A stretch of 64,000 nucleotides of DNA from Saccopteryx bilineata (taxonomy: Eukaryota > Chordata > Mammalia > Chiroptera > Emballonuridae). Below are positions 45,961-58,137 of this stretch, piece after piece. The stretch lies in NCBI RefSeq assembly GCF_036850765.1, contig NC_089493.1, positions 268,625,034-268,689,033 on the forward strand, given 5' to 3'. The position numbers were made by a program, and so were the translations under genes. Position 1 is the stretch's first letter. Every line of letters begins with the position of its first letter. A model generated the notes under the pieces. That model did not search any database. It was not told the DNA's origin and saw only the letters and a list, made by a program, of their open reading frames with translations.

Positions 45961-47495
45961 GCTTGCTGATGGCCACAAATTATTATTTTTTTTGTCATTT
46001 GTTATTATCTGTGAGTCATCAGGCAGATTTAGAATTGTGATTCTGTATGACTGAAAGACGTCTGCCGTGATGTCAGCTTGAGGAAGACAGCTCCATTCAC
46101 AGTGTTGTCCAATGGAACGGAGCAGGAAATCTTAAAGCGGGGCAGGAGCGGATCCAGGAGAGTATGTAAGCGTTCTGTGAGCAGGAAGCCTCGTGCTGCT
46201 CATGATATTGCATCCCCAGTAACTCCTCTCTGACAGCACCCAAGGCCCAAACACAGCATCAAAAAGAGGAGCTTTTCATTGAACACCAGCCAAAACTGGA
46301 GGTGAATTATCTGTTCTATTTTCCCCCATCACCCTGATTTCTTCTTTTAACCCTTTGCTGGGCACAGAATGAAACTCTGCATGTGGCTAAGCTAACACAG
46401 GAAGGCTTTGGAGGCTCTCTGTCTTTTCCCTCGGTCACCGATCAGCCATGCCACACTGGCGAGGAAGGGAGGGGACAAGACCTTTACACCTTTCTGATGT
46501 CCAGACTTCTATGAAATGCCAACTTGCCTCATTGGATATCTGCTGCCACTGAGCTCTGTGTTTTCTTTTGGTTAAAAAAAAAAATCTGGTTTGATATATT
46601 GTAATACATAAGTGCCCAAAGTTTCAAGTCCCCTCATCACAAAATCCTTAACCTCAGTAAATAAAAGTAGACAAATCCGTGAGGCTCTCACAGCTGACTC
46701 TATAGGCAAGAAATTCTTCAGAGAATGGAAACAGCTTGCCTTCATTTTTGTCCTCATGTTATAGAATTTCTCCTGCCTTTTAAAAAACTGGGGGCTGTTC
46801 ACCTTTAAAGATCAGATCACCAGTGTGGTTTGATGTGGTTCAGCAGCGTGCTTGTCATCCAGGCTGATGCCCTTTGCCTGTTTCAAAGGCGGAGTGTGGG
46901 TAGCTCTAATTCCCATCCTCACACTGAGAGATCAAATGCAACTACTTCCCGAGGAAATGAGAATAAAATAGGCAGCCCACAGATGCTTCTGTGTCCCAAT
47001 TATATTCCATTTTCAGGTGGTGTTCTACTGCTAGAAATGATAGAAAATCATGGCGTGTTTCCAAATCTTTGCAGTATGGGTCGAATTCATTGTTCCTGAA
47101 TTGTTTTAAAGTGGGCTTGCGTTATGAAGGGCTTTTTAAAATAGCCACGTAGCTGGTCTGCTTGGTTTGAGACTTGGTCAATTGGGAAATGTTTTGTTTC
47201 ACCAACAGTGTCACCAAATCAACAGCAACATGCACCAATTTGAGTTCTAAAGAATCATTTCTTTCAAAGGAGAGATGGGAGCAGCAACTATTAAATATCT
47301 AAAGTGTTCATGGAATAGTTCATGCATGCGCTGTGCTGGTATTTCACGTGTTTTCTTTTCCAAGTACAAGACAGGCCTGCTCTTCTCCATTTTAAGTGTA
47401 AAATAACAGAAATGTACTTTATTTATTTTACTTAAAGAACCTCTTGCTCTTTTCCAGGAGAACTGGAACAAAAGTTCAGGTATGACTAACAGGCA
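45961..47495. other. unannotated sequence
   Basis: No gene or confident repeat. The frames at 46572-46802 and 46830-47099 have no splice context that I can support. Confidence 0.4.
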
Positions 47496-47499
47496 ATGT

Positions 47500-47720
47500 G
47501 TCGTGATGAGACAACAACAGATGCTTTGGAATTGGATTAAAATCTTGGCACAACCAGTTATTAGTTCGATGGCTTGTGCAAGTTACATAACCTTTCTGAG
47601 ATGTTCATTCACTAAAATGGAGATAATAATAACTAACTAAGAGGGCCATTGTATTGTCTGTGTGTGTGTATGTGTATCCATACACACACGTGTTAAATGC
47701 CAGATCTCTGTAGGTGTTCC
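47500..47720 (+). repeat. MIR SINE with short GT tract
   Basis: GATTAAAATCTTGGCACAACC, GGCTTGTGCAAGTTACATAACC, AAATGGAGATAATAATAAC match MIR. A (TG)n run interrupts the end at about 47660. Confidence 0.8.
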
Positions 47721-48359
47721 AGAAATGATAACTAATATTCTACAATTAAATAAGTAATTATTGACCACCTCTTACTTGGCAAGAACGATGTCAGGCACTG
47801 GTACTCTGTAGGACATAACAGCTGTCATTTTTAATTGTGATTTCTGTCCTAAAGCAATACAATAGATTCTTGCACTGCAGCTTATATTTTCAGAGAACTC
47901 TCTATGTGCAAAGACAATGTTTTAGGCACTGTAGGAAATTTAAGTGTCACATTGCTAAACCATAAACCAAACGATCATGGTCCATGATGATCCTATATTA
48001 CTATACGGATGTAGCAAATATTCCCAGGAAAGCAGCCTGCATTTCAACTATCTGTTTGTTGAGTCTTCAGAGTGCAGGTAATCCTGCGGATGACCAGAGA
48101 CATTTCAAGGGGTATTTAACAAATACGGTTTTGGAAAATCAGTTTATTATTTTATTCTGCATTCATGTTCTTTGCTAAAACTGTCTTAATTGAGAACTCA
48201 CTTACAGTTAAGGGAATATGGATCCTCAGTCCCCCCTTCCCTTAAATACTACCTCTCTCACATTTTACAAAAGAAAGACAAATTTCTTGCCCATTCCCAC
48301 TCATACTATATAAAAGAATTTGCTGGGGGTTTGTACAAAGGAGAATTTTAATTACTCAC

Positions 48360-48526
48360 CTTGGGGTTAAGGAAATATGAGATCTAACAACTGAAAAGCA
48401 AGTCCTTTCACAAGGAAGGTCATTTTTGATTCTTTGCTTTCGATTTGAGGACTCAATTACTTTGTAAACAGGAAGATCATTAAAATTAGTTTTTGATGGT
48501 ATCGAAATGAGTGTTTTGCAGATAAC
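48360..48526 (-). CDS. candidate internal coding exon, gene not recognised
   Basis: On the minus strand, a 167-base segment is preceded by CTCCATTTTTTTCAG (acceptor with pyrimidine tract) and followed by CCCCAAG/GTGAGTAATT (near-consensus donor). One frame stays open for 55 codons plus two bases: VICKTLISIPSKTNFNDLPV, continuing to a SHISLTP end. The other two frames hit stops within 13-23 codons. The peptide is polar, rich in Lys, Asn, Ser and Arg, without a motif I recognise. No partner exon was identified, so introns would have to exceed the local unique sequence or leave the window. It could also be a splice-competent pseudo-exon. Confidence 0.35.
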
Positions 48527-48778
48527 CTGAAAAAAATGGAGTGTCATTGTTTTCATTTATTTTTTTTAAATTCTTCTCCCATCTACTCGTTTATGACACA
48601 AGTTTTCTCAGCACTTAAGTAAAAATTGAAAATGGAAATAAAATTTATACCAATTATTTCCATTTAAAGGATGAGCAATATTTATTCATAGACGTATGAT
48701 CTAAATGAGAGCTTTCCTTATTGAGATGTGATTTCTAATACAATTTTTATGTTGAGTAATGATCACTATATGTTAGAT

Positions 48779-49312
48779 CAGGGGTTCCCAAACTACGGCC
48801 CGTGGGCCACATGCGGCCCCCTGAGGCCATTTATCTGGCCCCCGCTGCACTTCCGGAAGGGGCACCTCTTTCATTGGTGTCAGTGAGAGGAGCACATATC
48901 ACTTGTTATGGCTAACAGTGACAAATATAGAACCGGATATTGACCATCTCATTAGCCAAAAGCAGGCCCATAGTTCCCATTGAAATACTGGTCAGCTTGT
49001 TGATTTAAATTTACTTATTCTTTATTTTAAATATTGTATTTGTTCCTGTTTTTTTTTTTAACTTTAAAATAAGATATGTGCAGTGTGCATAGGGATTTGT
49101 TCATAGTTTTTTTTTTAATTTTTTTATTTATTCATTTTATAGAGGAGAGAGAAAGAGACAGAGAGAGACAGAGAGGAGAGAGAGACAGGGGGGAGGAGCT
49201 GGAAGCATCAACTCCCATATGTCATGTTCACAGTTTTGTTTTATAGTCCGGCCCTCCAACGGTCTGAGGGACAGTGAACTGGCCCCCTGTGTAAAAAGTC
49301 TGGGGACCCCTG
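48779..49312. mobile_element. non-autonomous hAT element with nested SINE
   Basis: Terminal inverted repeats CAGGGGTTCCCAAACT (left) and GTCTGGGGACCCCTG (right) are flanked by a perfect 8-bp duplication TGTTAGAT (48771-48778, 49313-49320), diagnostic of hAT superfamily transposition. The roughly 410-bp body has no transposase. A truncated bat SINE (49111-49224) inserted later. Confidence 0.92.
49111..49224 (-). mobile_element. truncated bat VES-type SINE inside the hAT element
   Basis: T-rich tail, a TTTATTCATTTTATAGAGGA block, a GAGAGACAGA-rich stretch and GGAAGCATCAACTCCCATA. The tRNA head is absent (5' truncation). The 13-bp duplication TGTTCA(T/C)AGTTTT lies at 49098-49110 and 49225-49237. 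Confidence 0.9.
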
Positions 49313-49647
49313 TGTTAGATATTTATATTATTTGGGTAAATTGGATATAATAACAATTCTTCTGTTTGTAACTCAGTCCACATTAAAAAAAAATAAAACT
49401 AGGGCTGTAGAAAATGAAAAACAATTGAAACTTAAATATCAAGGAAGAGAAGAGCAGCTTCTGAGATCCAGGAATTGTAAGTGGCTTGGAGTCAGCAAGA
49501 GCCAGTCTTGGGCTGACAGCCAGACCATGGTGGCCTCCTGTTGGGCATCAATAGTCTTACTGCCACGGACATCAGAGTGGGGGTCTGGTGCTCTATGCTC
49601 TGTGACAGTGACACAGTGAGACAAAACAACACACACACAAACAAAAG

Positions 49648-50000
49648 TGTCTTAGTTCAGGATCCTGCAACAAAAAGATAGCATAGCCTGGGAGACTTAA
49701 GCAGCAAACATTTCTTTCTCAAGCTCTGGATTCTGGGAAGTCCCAGATCGCAACACTGGCAGACTGGATGTCTATTGAGGACCTTTTTCTTGGTTTTCAC
49801 GTGGCCATCTTCTTGTTGTACCCTCACAAGGCAGAGAGGCAAGGGTGGCCCCTGGGATCACATTTATAAGGAAAGGAATCCATTCATGGGGGGTCCAGCC
49901 TCGTGACCCAATCATCCTTCAGAGGCTCCACCTGTTAACACCATCACACTGGGGTTTCAGAATTTGGGGGAAACTCAGTCTATCTATAACAGAAAGTTAC
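49648..50000 (-). mobile_element. MaLR (MST/MLT1-type) LTR, reversed
   Basis: The plus strand reads TTAGTTCAGGATCCTGCAAC, CTGGGAAGTCCCAGATCGC, GGCCATCTTCTTGTTGTACC, ATCCATTCATGGGGGGTCC, CCACCTGTTAACACCATCAC: the reverse complement of a MaLR LTR. Confidence 0.75.
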
Positions 50001-50760
50001 TCTGAAAACCACAGAAATGCCAAACATCATCCTCTCCCATCTAATATGAGTGAGTGCCTGTTGCTTCATTACCAGTTATAGCTTGAGCCATGCTCTCGTC
50101 TCCTCTCCTTCTAGATAAGATTTATTTATTAAGACAAGCAATCATAGGCGTGCCCCACTTCCCAACAGGTTTCAGTCCATAATAAATCTCACTTGGTTTA
50201 GGCCTCCTCAATTACCGAACCAAAGTCCAAATCCTATGTTAAGTTCTTTTTTACACCCTCTTGCTGAGATACCCAACACACCCCCATTGGGGAAAACGCT
50301 CCCATGCTGCAATGAATGAGAAGCCCAGCTTCTTCACCCACTGGTGTGCTCCTGTCCTGTTTGGCTAAAGGGCTTTGCCAGAAAGGAATATGTCACCAAG
50401 ATTCACTCATCTGAAGGCCTCACTGCCTTGGCTGTGAACCTGTACCCAGCACTAGTGTTCACGCCTGGGACCTTCTGTGTCTCTACCTGTTTGACGCACC
50501 CTCTGCACATGATGGGGAGAGAAATCTATGCTAAACTGAGTTCCAGTATTTTGTTAAATATGTCAGCATTGGGTTTATTTTGTTTCCCGGAAATATATTT
50601 CCATCTGACTTTTTGTTTATCTGATCAGACTTATAGTGTTCTTTGGTTAAAACTTTTTGTAGTCTTCTAATATTTGCTCCTACAATCTGTCTGCTTATCA
50701 ACTGCCTGGAGTGTTGTCTGTCTATAACAGGAAACATCTATAGAGAGTTGTATCCATGAT
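50001..50760. other. unannotated sequence, possible LTR-like segment
   Basis: 50080-50340 has a repeat-like texture (CCCCATTGGGGAAAACGC) that I cannot assign. No gene is seen. Confidence 0.3.
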
Positions 50761-50764
50761 GTCA

Positions 50765-51190
50765 ACCAGAGAAACAGAGCGAGTACGAGCTACCCATTTT
50801 AAGAGGTTTATTGCAATGAATTGGCTTATGCAACTGTGGTGACCAGCTAGGCAAGTCCAAAATCCAGACTGTGGGCCACCAGGAGGGCCAGAACTCTAGA
50901 CACATGCTAAAACTTTTGTCCATAGCAGAATTTCTTCTTCAGGGAAGTGTAAGGTTTACTTTTGAGACCTTTCAACTGTTTGAATCATAGGCCATCCAGA
51001 TTAGCTATGATAATTTCTTTTCTGTAAAATAAGTGGTTGATGATTGTTAATTATAGCTACAAATTATGGACTTGAATCGTATCTACAAAACATCTTCACA
51101 GCAATATCTGGCTTAGTGTCTGACTGAAATAACTGGGGGACTAGAGTATAGACTAGCCAAGGCGACACATCATATCAACCATCATAAGCA
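50765..51190 (-). repeat. ancient interspersed repeat, LTR-like
   Basis: AGGTTTATTGCAATGAATTGG, GGCAAGTCCAAAATCCAGAC, a GGGCCACCAGGAGG block, CTTCACAGCAATATCTGGC and CATATCAACCATCA follow the order of a common old mammalian repeat. Exact family uncertain. Confidence 0.5.
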
Positions 51191-52004
51191 GAAGATAGGA
51201 CTAGGTCTGAGAGATTTATCCCCAAGCCTGGTCCCAGGGGTGAGGAGTTCATTGTGTCTCCTGAAACTGGCCTCCTTTTGGACCAGCTTTGATGTGGATC
51301 AACATTTGAAGACCTTTTAAGGATGTATCCTCAGTCTTGTCTTGGTGTCCCTGAGAACTTTGTTTACTTTTGTCTGTCTGGAGTGGAGAGGTTTTGTCTG
51401 CTCTCTGCCGATGGCTGGGTGATGACTAGCCTCTGGCCAGGACCCAGAGCCACAAAGCTACACAAGCACCTTCCGAAGGACCTCAGCAGTTCTCCCAGGC
51501 CCTCGTCCGACTCTGCTGGGCCTTTCCCAGGCCAGCTCCCGCTCGCCCCTGTGTTCTCACTGTCGGGCTGACACATGCGCTTATCTCATAAACGGGCACA
51601 GTTTCGCCAGGGCCAATTCCAAATTGCAGTGGCCACTTAGAGGAGCTTTGGACAAGAATGAGAGCGTTTTTATGAAAGGTAACTTCGAATAAAAAGTGAA
51701 GCTATCCTCAAGAGAAGATGATCTGTCTTATTTGTCTAAAAGAGAGGGCACTTTGTTGAACCCAGGAGTTGTCCTCTCCTTCCTTTTAGTACTGGGGAAT
51801 GAATAGTTGCTGACTTTTTCATTGTTTGGGCTGATCAAACTGTCAAGTGTGTACAAATCCTGTCAAAAGCAGCTGCATGCCACTTTCCTCAGTGAGTGTC
51901 TATGTCAAAATCTGTTTCTCCACATCTAAGCTGTTTCCTTTCTGTAGAGAAATCATAATTAGCCCTTTAGAGTGATCATTTCATATTTGTCTAAAGCCCA
52001 CTGT

Positions 52005-52049
<45 letters not shown>

Positions 52050-52284
52050 CTCCCCCTGCCTCCTCTACCCTGCCTCCCCTTTCTTGGGGGGAAAAAAAAG
52101 GTTAAAAAAATTTTTAAAGTGTCCAGTTGTTATGTCAGTACTCTACAAATATGTTGTCCAGAGAAAATTATTAAATGGTGTTGGTTTTTCTGGGTCCTGG
52201 GAAGTATGTATATAACAACCTCAGCTACAAAGGCCATGAGGTAAGAAGAAATGGCTTTAACTCCAAGATACAATAAGAGCTTCA
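51191..52284. other. unannotated sequence with (TC)n
   Basis: A (TC)n microsatellite spans about 52007-52044. The remaining sequence shows no gene. Confidence 0.5.
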
Positions 52285-52688
52285 GGACCTGGCCGGCTGG
52301 CTCAGTAGTAGAGCGTCGGCCTGGCGTGCAGAAGTCCCAGGTTCGATTCCCGGCCAGGGCACACAGGAGAAGCACCCATCTGCTTCTTCACCCCTCCCCC
52401 TCTCCTTCCTATCTGTCTCTCTCTTCCCCTCCCGCAGCCAAGGCTCCATTGGAGCAAAGATGGCCCGGGCGCTGGGGATTGCTCTGTGGCCTCTGCCTCA
52501 GGCGCTAGAGTGGCTCTGGTTGCAACATAGCGACGCCCCGGATGGGCAGAGCATCGCCCCTTGGTGGGCAGAGCGTCGCCCCCTGATGGGCGTGCCGGTG
52601 GATCCTGGTCGGGCGCATACGGGAGTCTGACTGTCTCTCCTCATTTCCAGCTTCAGAAAAATACAAAAAAAAAAAAAAAAAAAAAAAA
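52285..52688 (+). mobile_element. bat long VES/MEG-type SINE
   Basis: Head GGACCTGGCCGGCTGGCTC, B box GGTTCGATTCC, GC-rich second domain, terminal CAGCTTCAGAAAAATAC and a 25-bp A-tail. The flanking duplication is AAGAGCTTC (52275-52283) with GAGAGCTTC after the tail. Confidence 0.95.
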
Positions 52689-53109
52689 GAGAGCTTCGGA
52701 CATGATTCAGTCTTTAAAATTTAGTTTACCCTATCAAAATACTGAACACAACTTTATTTGTATAAGTACAGGACTAAATGTCTCATTTAAAAATTTCTCA
52801 ACGGCCTACATTGGTTTTATGAGTTACTTAAGTTACCACTGTCTCCATGGCTTATTTAAAATACAAAAATTATGAATATAAAATTATATTCCCTTAAATG
52901 AAATGATAATCATGAACATGTCTTTAAAGTGTTTAATTTTATGGAACTCTTACAATGTTACAAATCTTAAGCACTTAACGTATTTGCACAATTATTATTT
53001 TTAGAACCACAATTAACTTTAAGAACTTAAACAAATATTTAAATTAATAAATAATCATTGGATGCCTGAAGAGCTTCTAAATAAGAAACAATATAAAACA
53101 CTGGTCATT

Positions 53110-53316
53110 CGCCCTGGCGGGAGAGCTCAGTTGGTTAGAGCATCATCCTGATATGCTAAGGTTGCAGGTTTGATCCCTGATCAGGTCTCAAACAAAAATC
53201 AACCAATGAATGCAGGAATAAGTGGAACAGCAAATAGATGTTTTTCTCTCTTCCTTCATCTCTTTCTCTAAAAAAAACAAATAAAAATAAAAATCAATAA
53301 ACAACAGAAAACAACT
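53110..53316 (+). mobile_element. bat short VES-type SINE
   Basis: GCCCTGGCGGGAGAGCTCAG, GGTTAGAGCATCATCCTGA, a GCAGGTTTGATCCCTGATC B box, ACCAATGAATGCAGGAATAA, CTCTCTTCCTTCATCTC and an A-rich tail. The 10-bp duplication A(C/T)TGGTCATT lies at 53100-53109 and 53317-53326. Confidence 0.95.
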
Positions 53317-53584
53317 ATTGGTCATTAAACATAATTTATCCTTACTTCTTAAAATGTCAGTAGAGTAACAAATTGCAATTTTTCTAGGTGATATGTATTT
53401 ACTTTCTTCATTATGTTTTTCTTTTAAAATTACTAAAATGTTATAAGTGTTCATAGAAAACAATGCTGAACAGTTTTTAGTTTTCTATAATTTAGTTTCC
53501 TCCTTTTTCTGAAGAAATTAAACCTCTTTTAGAGAACTATTCATGTCTTTTTCAGAACTTTTAGAGACTTCTTTAGATATCCCT

Positions 53585-53957
53585 GATTTTTCCTCCCCTT
53601 TGTTTCCAAGTGAGAGGAGGGGACATAGAGAGACAGACTCCCACATGCTCCTTACTGGGATCCACCCAGCAACCCCTGTCTGGGGCTGATGCTCTGTCCA
53701 TCTGGGGCCATGCTCACAACTGAACTATTTTTATCACCTGAGGCAAGGGCTCCACAGAGCCATCCTCAGCGCCTGGGCCAATGTGCTTGAACCAATCAAG
53801 CCATGGCTGCAGGAGGGAAAGAAAGAGAAAGAGAGGGAAGGGGAAAGGGTATGGGTGGAGAAGCAGATGATTGCTTCTCCTGTGCGCCCTGACTGGGAAT
53901 CGAACCTGGGATATCCATATGCCAACACTCTACCATTGAACCAACTGGCCAGGGCTG
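53585..53957 (-). mobile_element. bat long VES-type SINE, older copy
   Basis: GACTCCCACATGCTCCTTAC, GGCTGATGCTCTGTCCATC and CCATGGCTGCAGGAGGGAAA precede the reversed head GGAATCGAACCTGGG...CAACTGGCCAGGGC. A perfect 9-bp duplication GATATCCCT lies at 53576-53584 and 53958-53966. Confidence 0.93.
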
Positions 53958-56900
53958 GATATCCCTAACTTAATACTGTTTATTGATGCTTCATACTTAT
54001 AAAGAAAAATTTGTGAGAGACTGTTATATAGACTTATATTTACCCTTAAAATGCAAGCTTCTCACAGAAATTAAATCAGTTTAGATGCCTAAATTAATTG
54101 CCCTTGCTCAAATTCCTACTAATTCACAAATTATAAAAGAACAGATATGTATACCATAAGAAGTAAATGGCTTGGATTTAATCCATGACTTTTAAATGAC
54201 TTACAAACAAAAAACCTTCCTGCCACTACAGAAACCCCTATGAAATGGATATAAAATTGGCTCACTGCTATTGTGGTCAGTAATAATTACATTCCTAATC
54301 AACCTTGTACCCCACTAGGATTCCTCTGAGTGAATATCAGGTTTATACTAGCCTCCTTCACATTAGCATACCCAGTGAGTATGGAGGGTAATCCATAGAG
54401 ATGACTAGATATTTAAAACTAACGCGGCTCCCAGGATCCTCAGGAATGAAGCAAGTAGTGAAGACTCCAGCATGGAGAAACGAAGCCCTTTTCATGCATT
54501 TCCTAAGCTTTAATTCCCACAGTGACCTGAACCTTGTGGTGGACCTTAGCAAATGTCATAAATAGTACAACATCTGCTCCAGAGGCCCAATAAATGAGTC
54601 TAAAGTAGTTAGCTGGGTTTGCCTGGGACAATCACACAGAACTTGGTTTCTTCTAAGCATGCAACACCTATGTAAATACTACAGAGAAAGCAAAAAACTC
54701 TAAGCCTAGGGAAATGAAAAGGCCACCTGGGTGTCAGAAACAGGCCCTATGGAATTCTGGGATATATTTACATTGCCTGGGTTTTATAATCTAAGCTTCT
54801 TGCTTTGAGACCTGTTACAAGGACTAATAATCATGTGGGTTCTGGTAATTGTCTGTGTTACAATAGGTCGATGAATCCAGTCTAGAGTCTGAAATGCTCC
54901 TGTGTGCAGTCACTGTCACATTAGATGACCCAACAATTCATTCTATAACAGAAGGAGAAGAAGAATTGACCTTAGAATAACTACAGACCAGATTCAGGGG
55001 ACACCCTTGTGATCTTGATGGACAAAATCTCACCAATCTAGATGTCATGAATTAATATCCTGTGGTCTTTAAACCACAGGGAACCAGGAAAGAGAAAAGC
55101 ATTCCCGACATGCAGGGACAGGTCTGCCGCTTAAGCTAAGCCCTGGCGTTGTTAGGCAGACGCTGGCTGTGTTCACAGTTAGGTCACAGTGCTCACCTCT
55201 GGATATCAAGTCTCATGAGGCACCAACATCAGATAAAGTTTTCTGCAATCATGAGGAAGTGAAACAATAACCAAGATCATCTCATAATTTTGTCTAAGCA
55301 TAAAAGAAAAGTCACTGCACAAATCACAAAAACACAACCCCTGATCCCTCCCAGCTAATATAAATGACAAGCTGGTTCTTTACCATTAAGCTTTCCCCTC
55401 GCCCTTGTCTTTACTTCTCCTACAGAACACCAAGATAAAGAATTATAGACTTCCCCCACTGCCTGATAACATCCAAATTCAGAGCAAAACCGAGCTTCCG
55501 TATACTGTCCCCAAAATTACCTAAGCAAAGCCCAAATCATAGAATAAATCCTTCCTAACATTCTCTCGCCGAGGGGCTCATGGCTCCCCAAGGTGCGCGT
55601 CCTCCCTCACTGCAATAAGCAGTAAGCCCACCTCGCTCAGCTCAACTCCAGGTGCATTCTGGCTGGCCTTTGGTTCCAAGGCATTTACAGTTCAAATTTT
55701 TGCTGCAGAGAGAAATATTTTGTAGTAAGATGATTAATAAAAGCCTTTCGAGCTCAAAACCGTTCTATTAGGATAAAATCCTGTGCGCGGGGCAGAGGAT
55801 AAAACCGAAATGCAGAAACAGTCAACGTTCTTACTGGTAATGAAGAACTTGCTGGTGCATTTTTTTAAGTGGGTGATGTTATGTATCATAATGTTCTGAT
55901 AAGCAGATTCTATTGGATCCTTTTGAAAGAAGGTAGGAGCTTCATTTTTTAAAATGACAATATTTTTATAGTTCACTAGAAATAATGATTCTGCAGCTAT
56001 TTATAGCCATGATGAAAATATTTAGATATTAACTTAAAAATGTATAAAAGATGATAAAGAAATCAACCTATCTGCAGTCAATCAGTTGAGCATCAGTAAT
56101 TTAAGAAAGTTAGCACAACAAAAAACTTTACGTCTCTGCATATTGACAGATACTCAGTGGGTCTTATTGGAAATACTTTGAAATCCACATTATCAGCGTC
56201 CATTTCAATCAGTCTTGTGAAGCTGGCTCACTTATGATTACAAGGACTGTCTGTATCCCCTCTGCTGATTGTCATAAGGTCTCCTGTCCCTTATGTTAGT
56301 TTCACAAGGCCCTGCCTCCCCAGCCGGTCATGAAAACGTCCTGGAGTGTAAAAGAAAGTCTATAATCTTGATGAATTAGGGAACTTGGTTATGTTGGTCC
56401 CCAGGTTGCATTTGGTTGGGCTCACCTCTTCTTCCTTCCGACGAGGACTTTTAACACACAATATCTGATTTTAAAATTGCAGTCCAGTTAACAGGGGCAT
56501 TGGTTTTTCAAATAATTGTCTTAGGAGATTCATAAACAGAAAGGTTTAAAGACCTCCGTGCTACTTTGTAAGCTGTTTTATTTGCCACTTGGGCCCGGAT
56601 CCAGCAGAACGCCTGGATGTCGGAGACCCTCCACAGAGAGCCAGCGCAGGACCAGCGGGCGGAATGAATGAGGGATTAACACGGGGCTGGCGCTGAAGCT
56701 CTGCCTGTGGGGGGGAGGGGTGAACAGGAGACCTAGGGGGTGGGGTGGGGGGGTGAGGACAGATGCCAAACCAGAGGGGTACAAGGGAGGTGTACAAAAG
56801 TGTGACTAGAGCAGGAGAAAAGAATCATTTCCTTTTCCCACCAAATGAAATCTGAGGGTGTTTTATTGGCTAGTGAATTCTTTGAAAAAGTTGTTTCAGC

Positions 56901-56990
56901 TTACTCTTTCTGAATTCTCAGCCCCCCGCCCCTTCAATTCGCCCTTGAATACAGTCACAATAAGACTTTTGTCTCCTTCGTGTCGTTGAA
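53958..56990. other. unannotated sequence, possible ERV LTR remnant at about 54970-55690
   Basis: 55540-55690 (AGAATAAATCC, CTCTCGCCGAGGGGCTC, CACTGCAATAAGCAG) looks like the polyadenylation/U5 side of an old ERV LTR. 55930-56300 is unique, AT-rich and enhancer-like in texture. 56690-56790 is G-rich. No coding sequence is supported. Confidence 0.35.
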
Positions 56991-56999
56991 ACAGCTCTT

Positions 57000-57720
57000 G
57001 TCAGGGATATTCACGGTCTCCACATTCCTAGATCGGGGTCAGTTCTCACTTCCTTTCTCACTGGGCCTATCAGCAATGTTGAGGCAGATCTTCTGCCTTC
57101 TTGCTCCTAGAACATTCTCTCTCTAGTCTGCTCCCACCTGATTCAGCTCCACTTCTAAGCCTCTTAGGCTCATTCCTCCTCACTTCCCCACCGGTAGACG
57201 TTGGGATGTCAGAGTTCAGCTGTGATACCTGATGGTCTTCTATACACAATCATTGCTTTAGTGATCTCATCTGTTTTCTCATGGCTGACGATATGTCCAA
57301 ACACTGATGACTCTTAAATTTTATCTCCAGCCCAGACATCTCTTCTGAATGACAAGTTTGATGTCTATCTGTCCCCTTGGCAACTCTACTTAAAGGGCCA
57401 GTTCAATACTTCTGTCTGAAACAGAACTCCTGATTTCTTTCTCTCTTCTGTCCCTCAAACATGCTTTCCTCCCGATCTTCATTGAAGTAAATGTCAACTC
57501 CGTTCTTCCCATAGCCAAGGCCAACAATCTTCAAGTCCTCACTGAGGCTTCTTCTTCCTTTGTAACCCCCCCCCCCCACACACACACACACACACACTGA
57601 ATCCATCAAATACTATTGGCTGTCTTTTCATAACACATTCAAATCAAACATTTTGATCACTTCTGATGCTACCATCTTCTTCTGGCCACATTCCCCTCCA
57701 GATGACATTATTGCAAAACG
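57000..57720 (+). repeat. ancient LINE-like repeat with C-run and (CA)n
   Basis: GATGACTCTTAAATTTTATC, CCAGCCCAGACATCTCTTC, AAACAGAACTCCTGATTTC, ATAGCCAAGGCCAACAATC and AATCCATCAAATACTATTGG follow a widespread old L2-like repeat. A C-run and (CA)n at about 57567-57597 sit inside it. Confidence 0.6.
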
Positions 57721-58137
57721 CCCCTCTAATTTGATTCACTGCTTCTGCCTTGATGTCACAGATTATTCAGGAAGAACTAATGCTCACTGATGATTCAAAT
57801 ATGTCATCCTCAAATGGTCAGGGGCTGAACATACACATGACATTTTTTTTTTTTTTTTTTTGCTCAATTCTCAGTCTAATGCAGATAGCACAGCTCCTTG
57901 ATTTTCATTTAAGGCTCCATTCCTCTCTTATTCCCCAGTAGATGTGAAAAGAGAAGTAAAGTCCTAGGATCACATGTCACCAGCTATGACAGCAGTTTTT
58001 CCTAATGGCATGTGGAAGATTCCTGTTGGCCTCAGCGAAGGGGACCTCTATTACACTTTGCTAGGTCAGCACCTGCTTTCCTTTGTTCTGGCAACAGGTC
58101 CTGATTTTGCCTCAGGAAATACCTTCTCCCATTGTCT

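Noticed and set aside
52285..52688. tRNA genes in the SINE heads
   Set aside because: A and B boxes are present, but the heads do not form a complete tRNA with acceptor stem and end; they belong to SINEs with duplications and A-tails.
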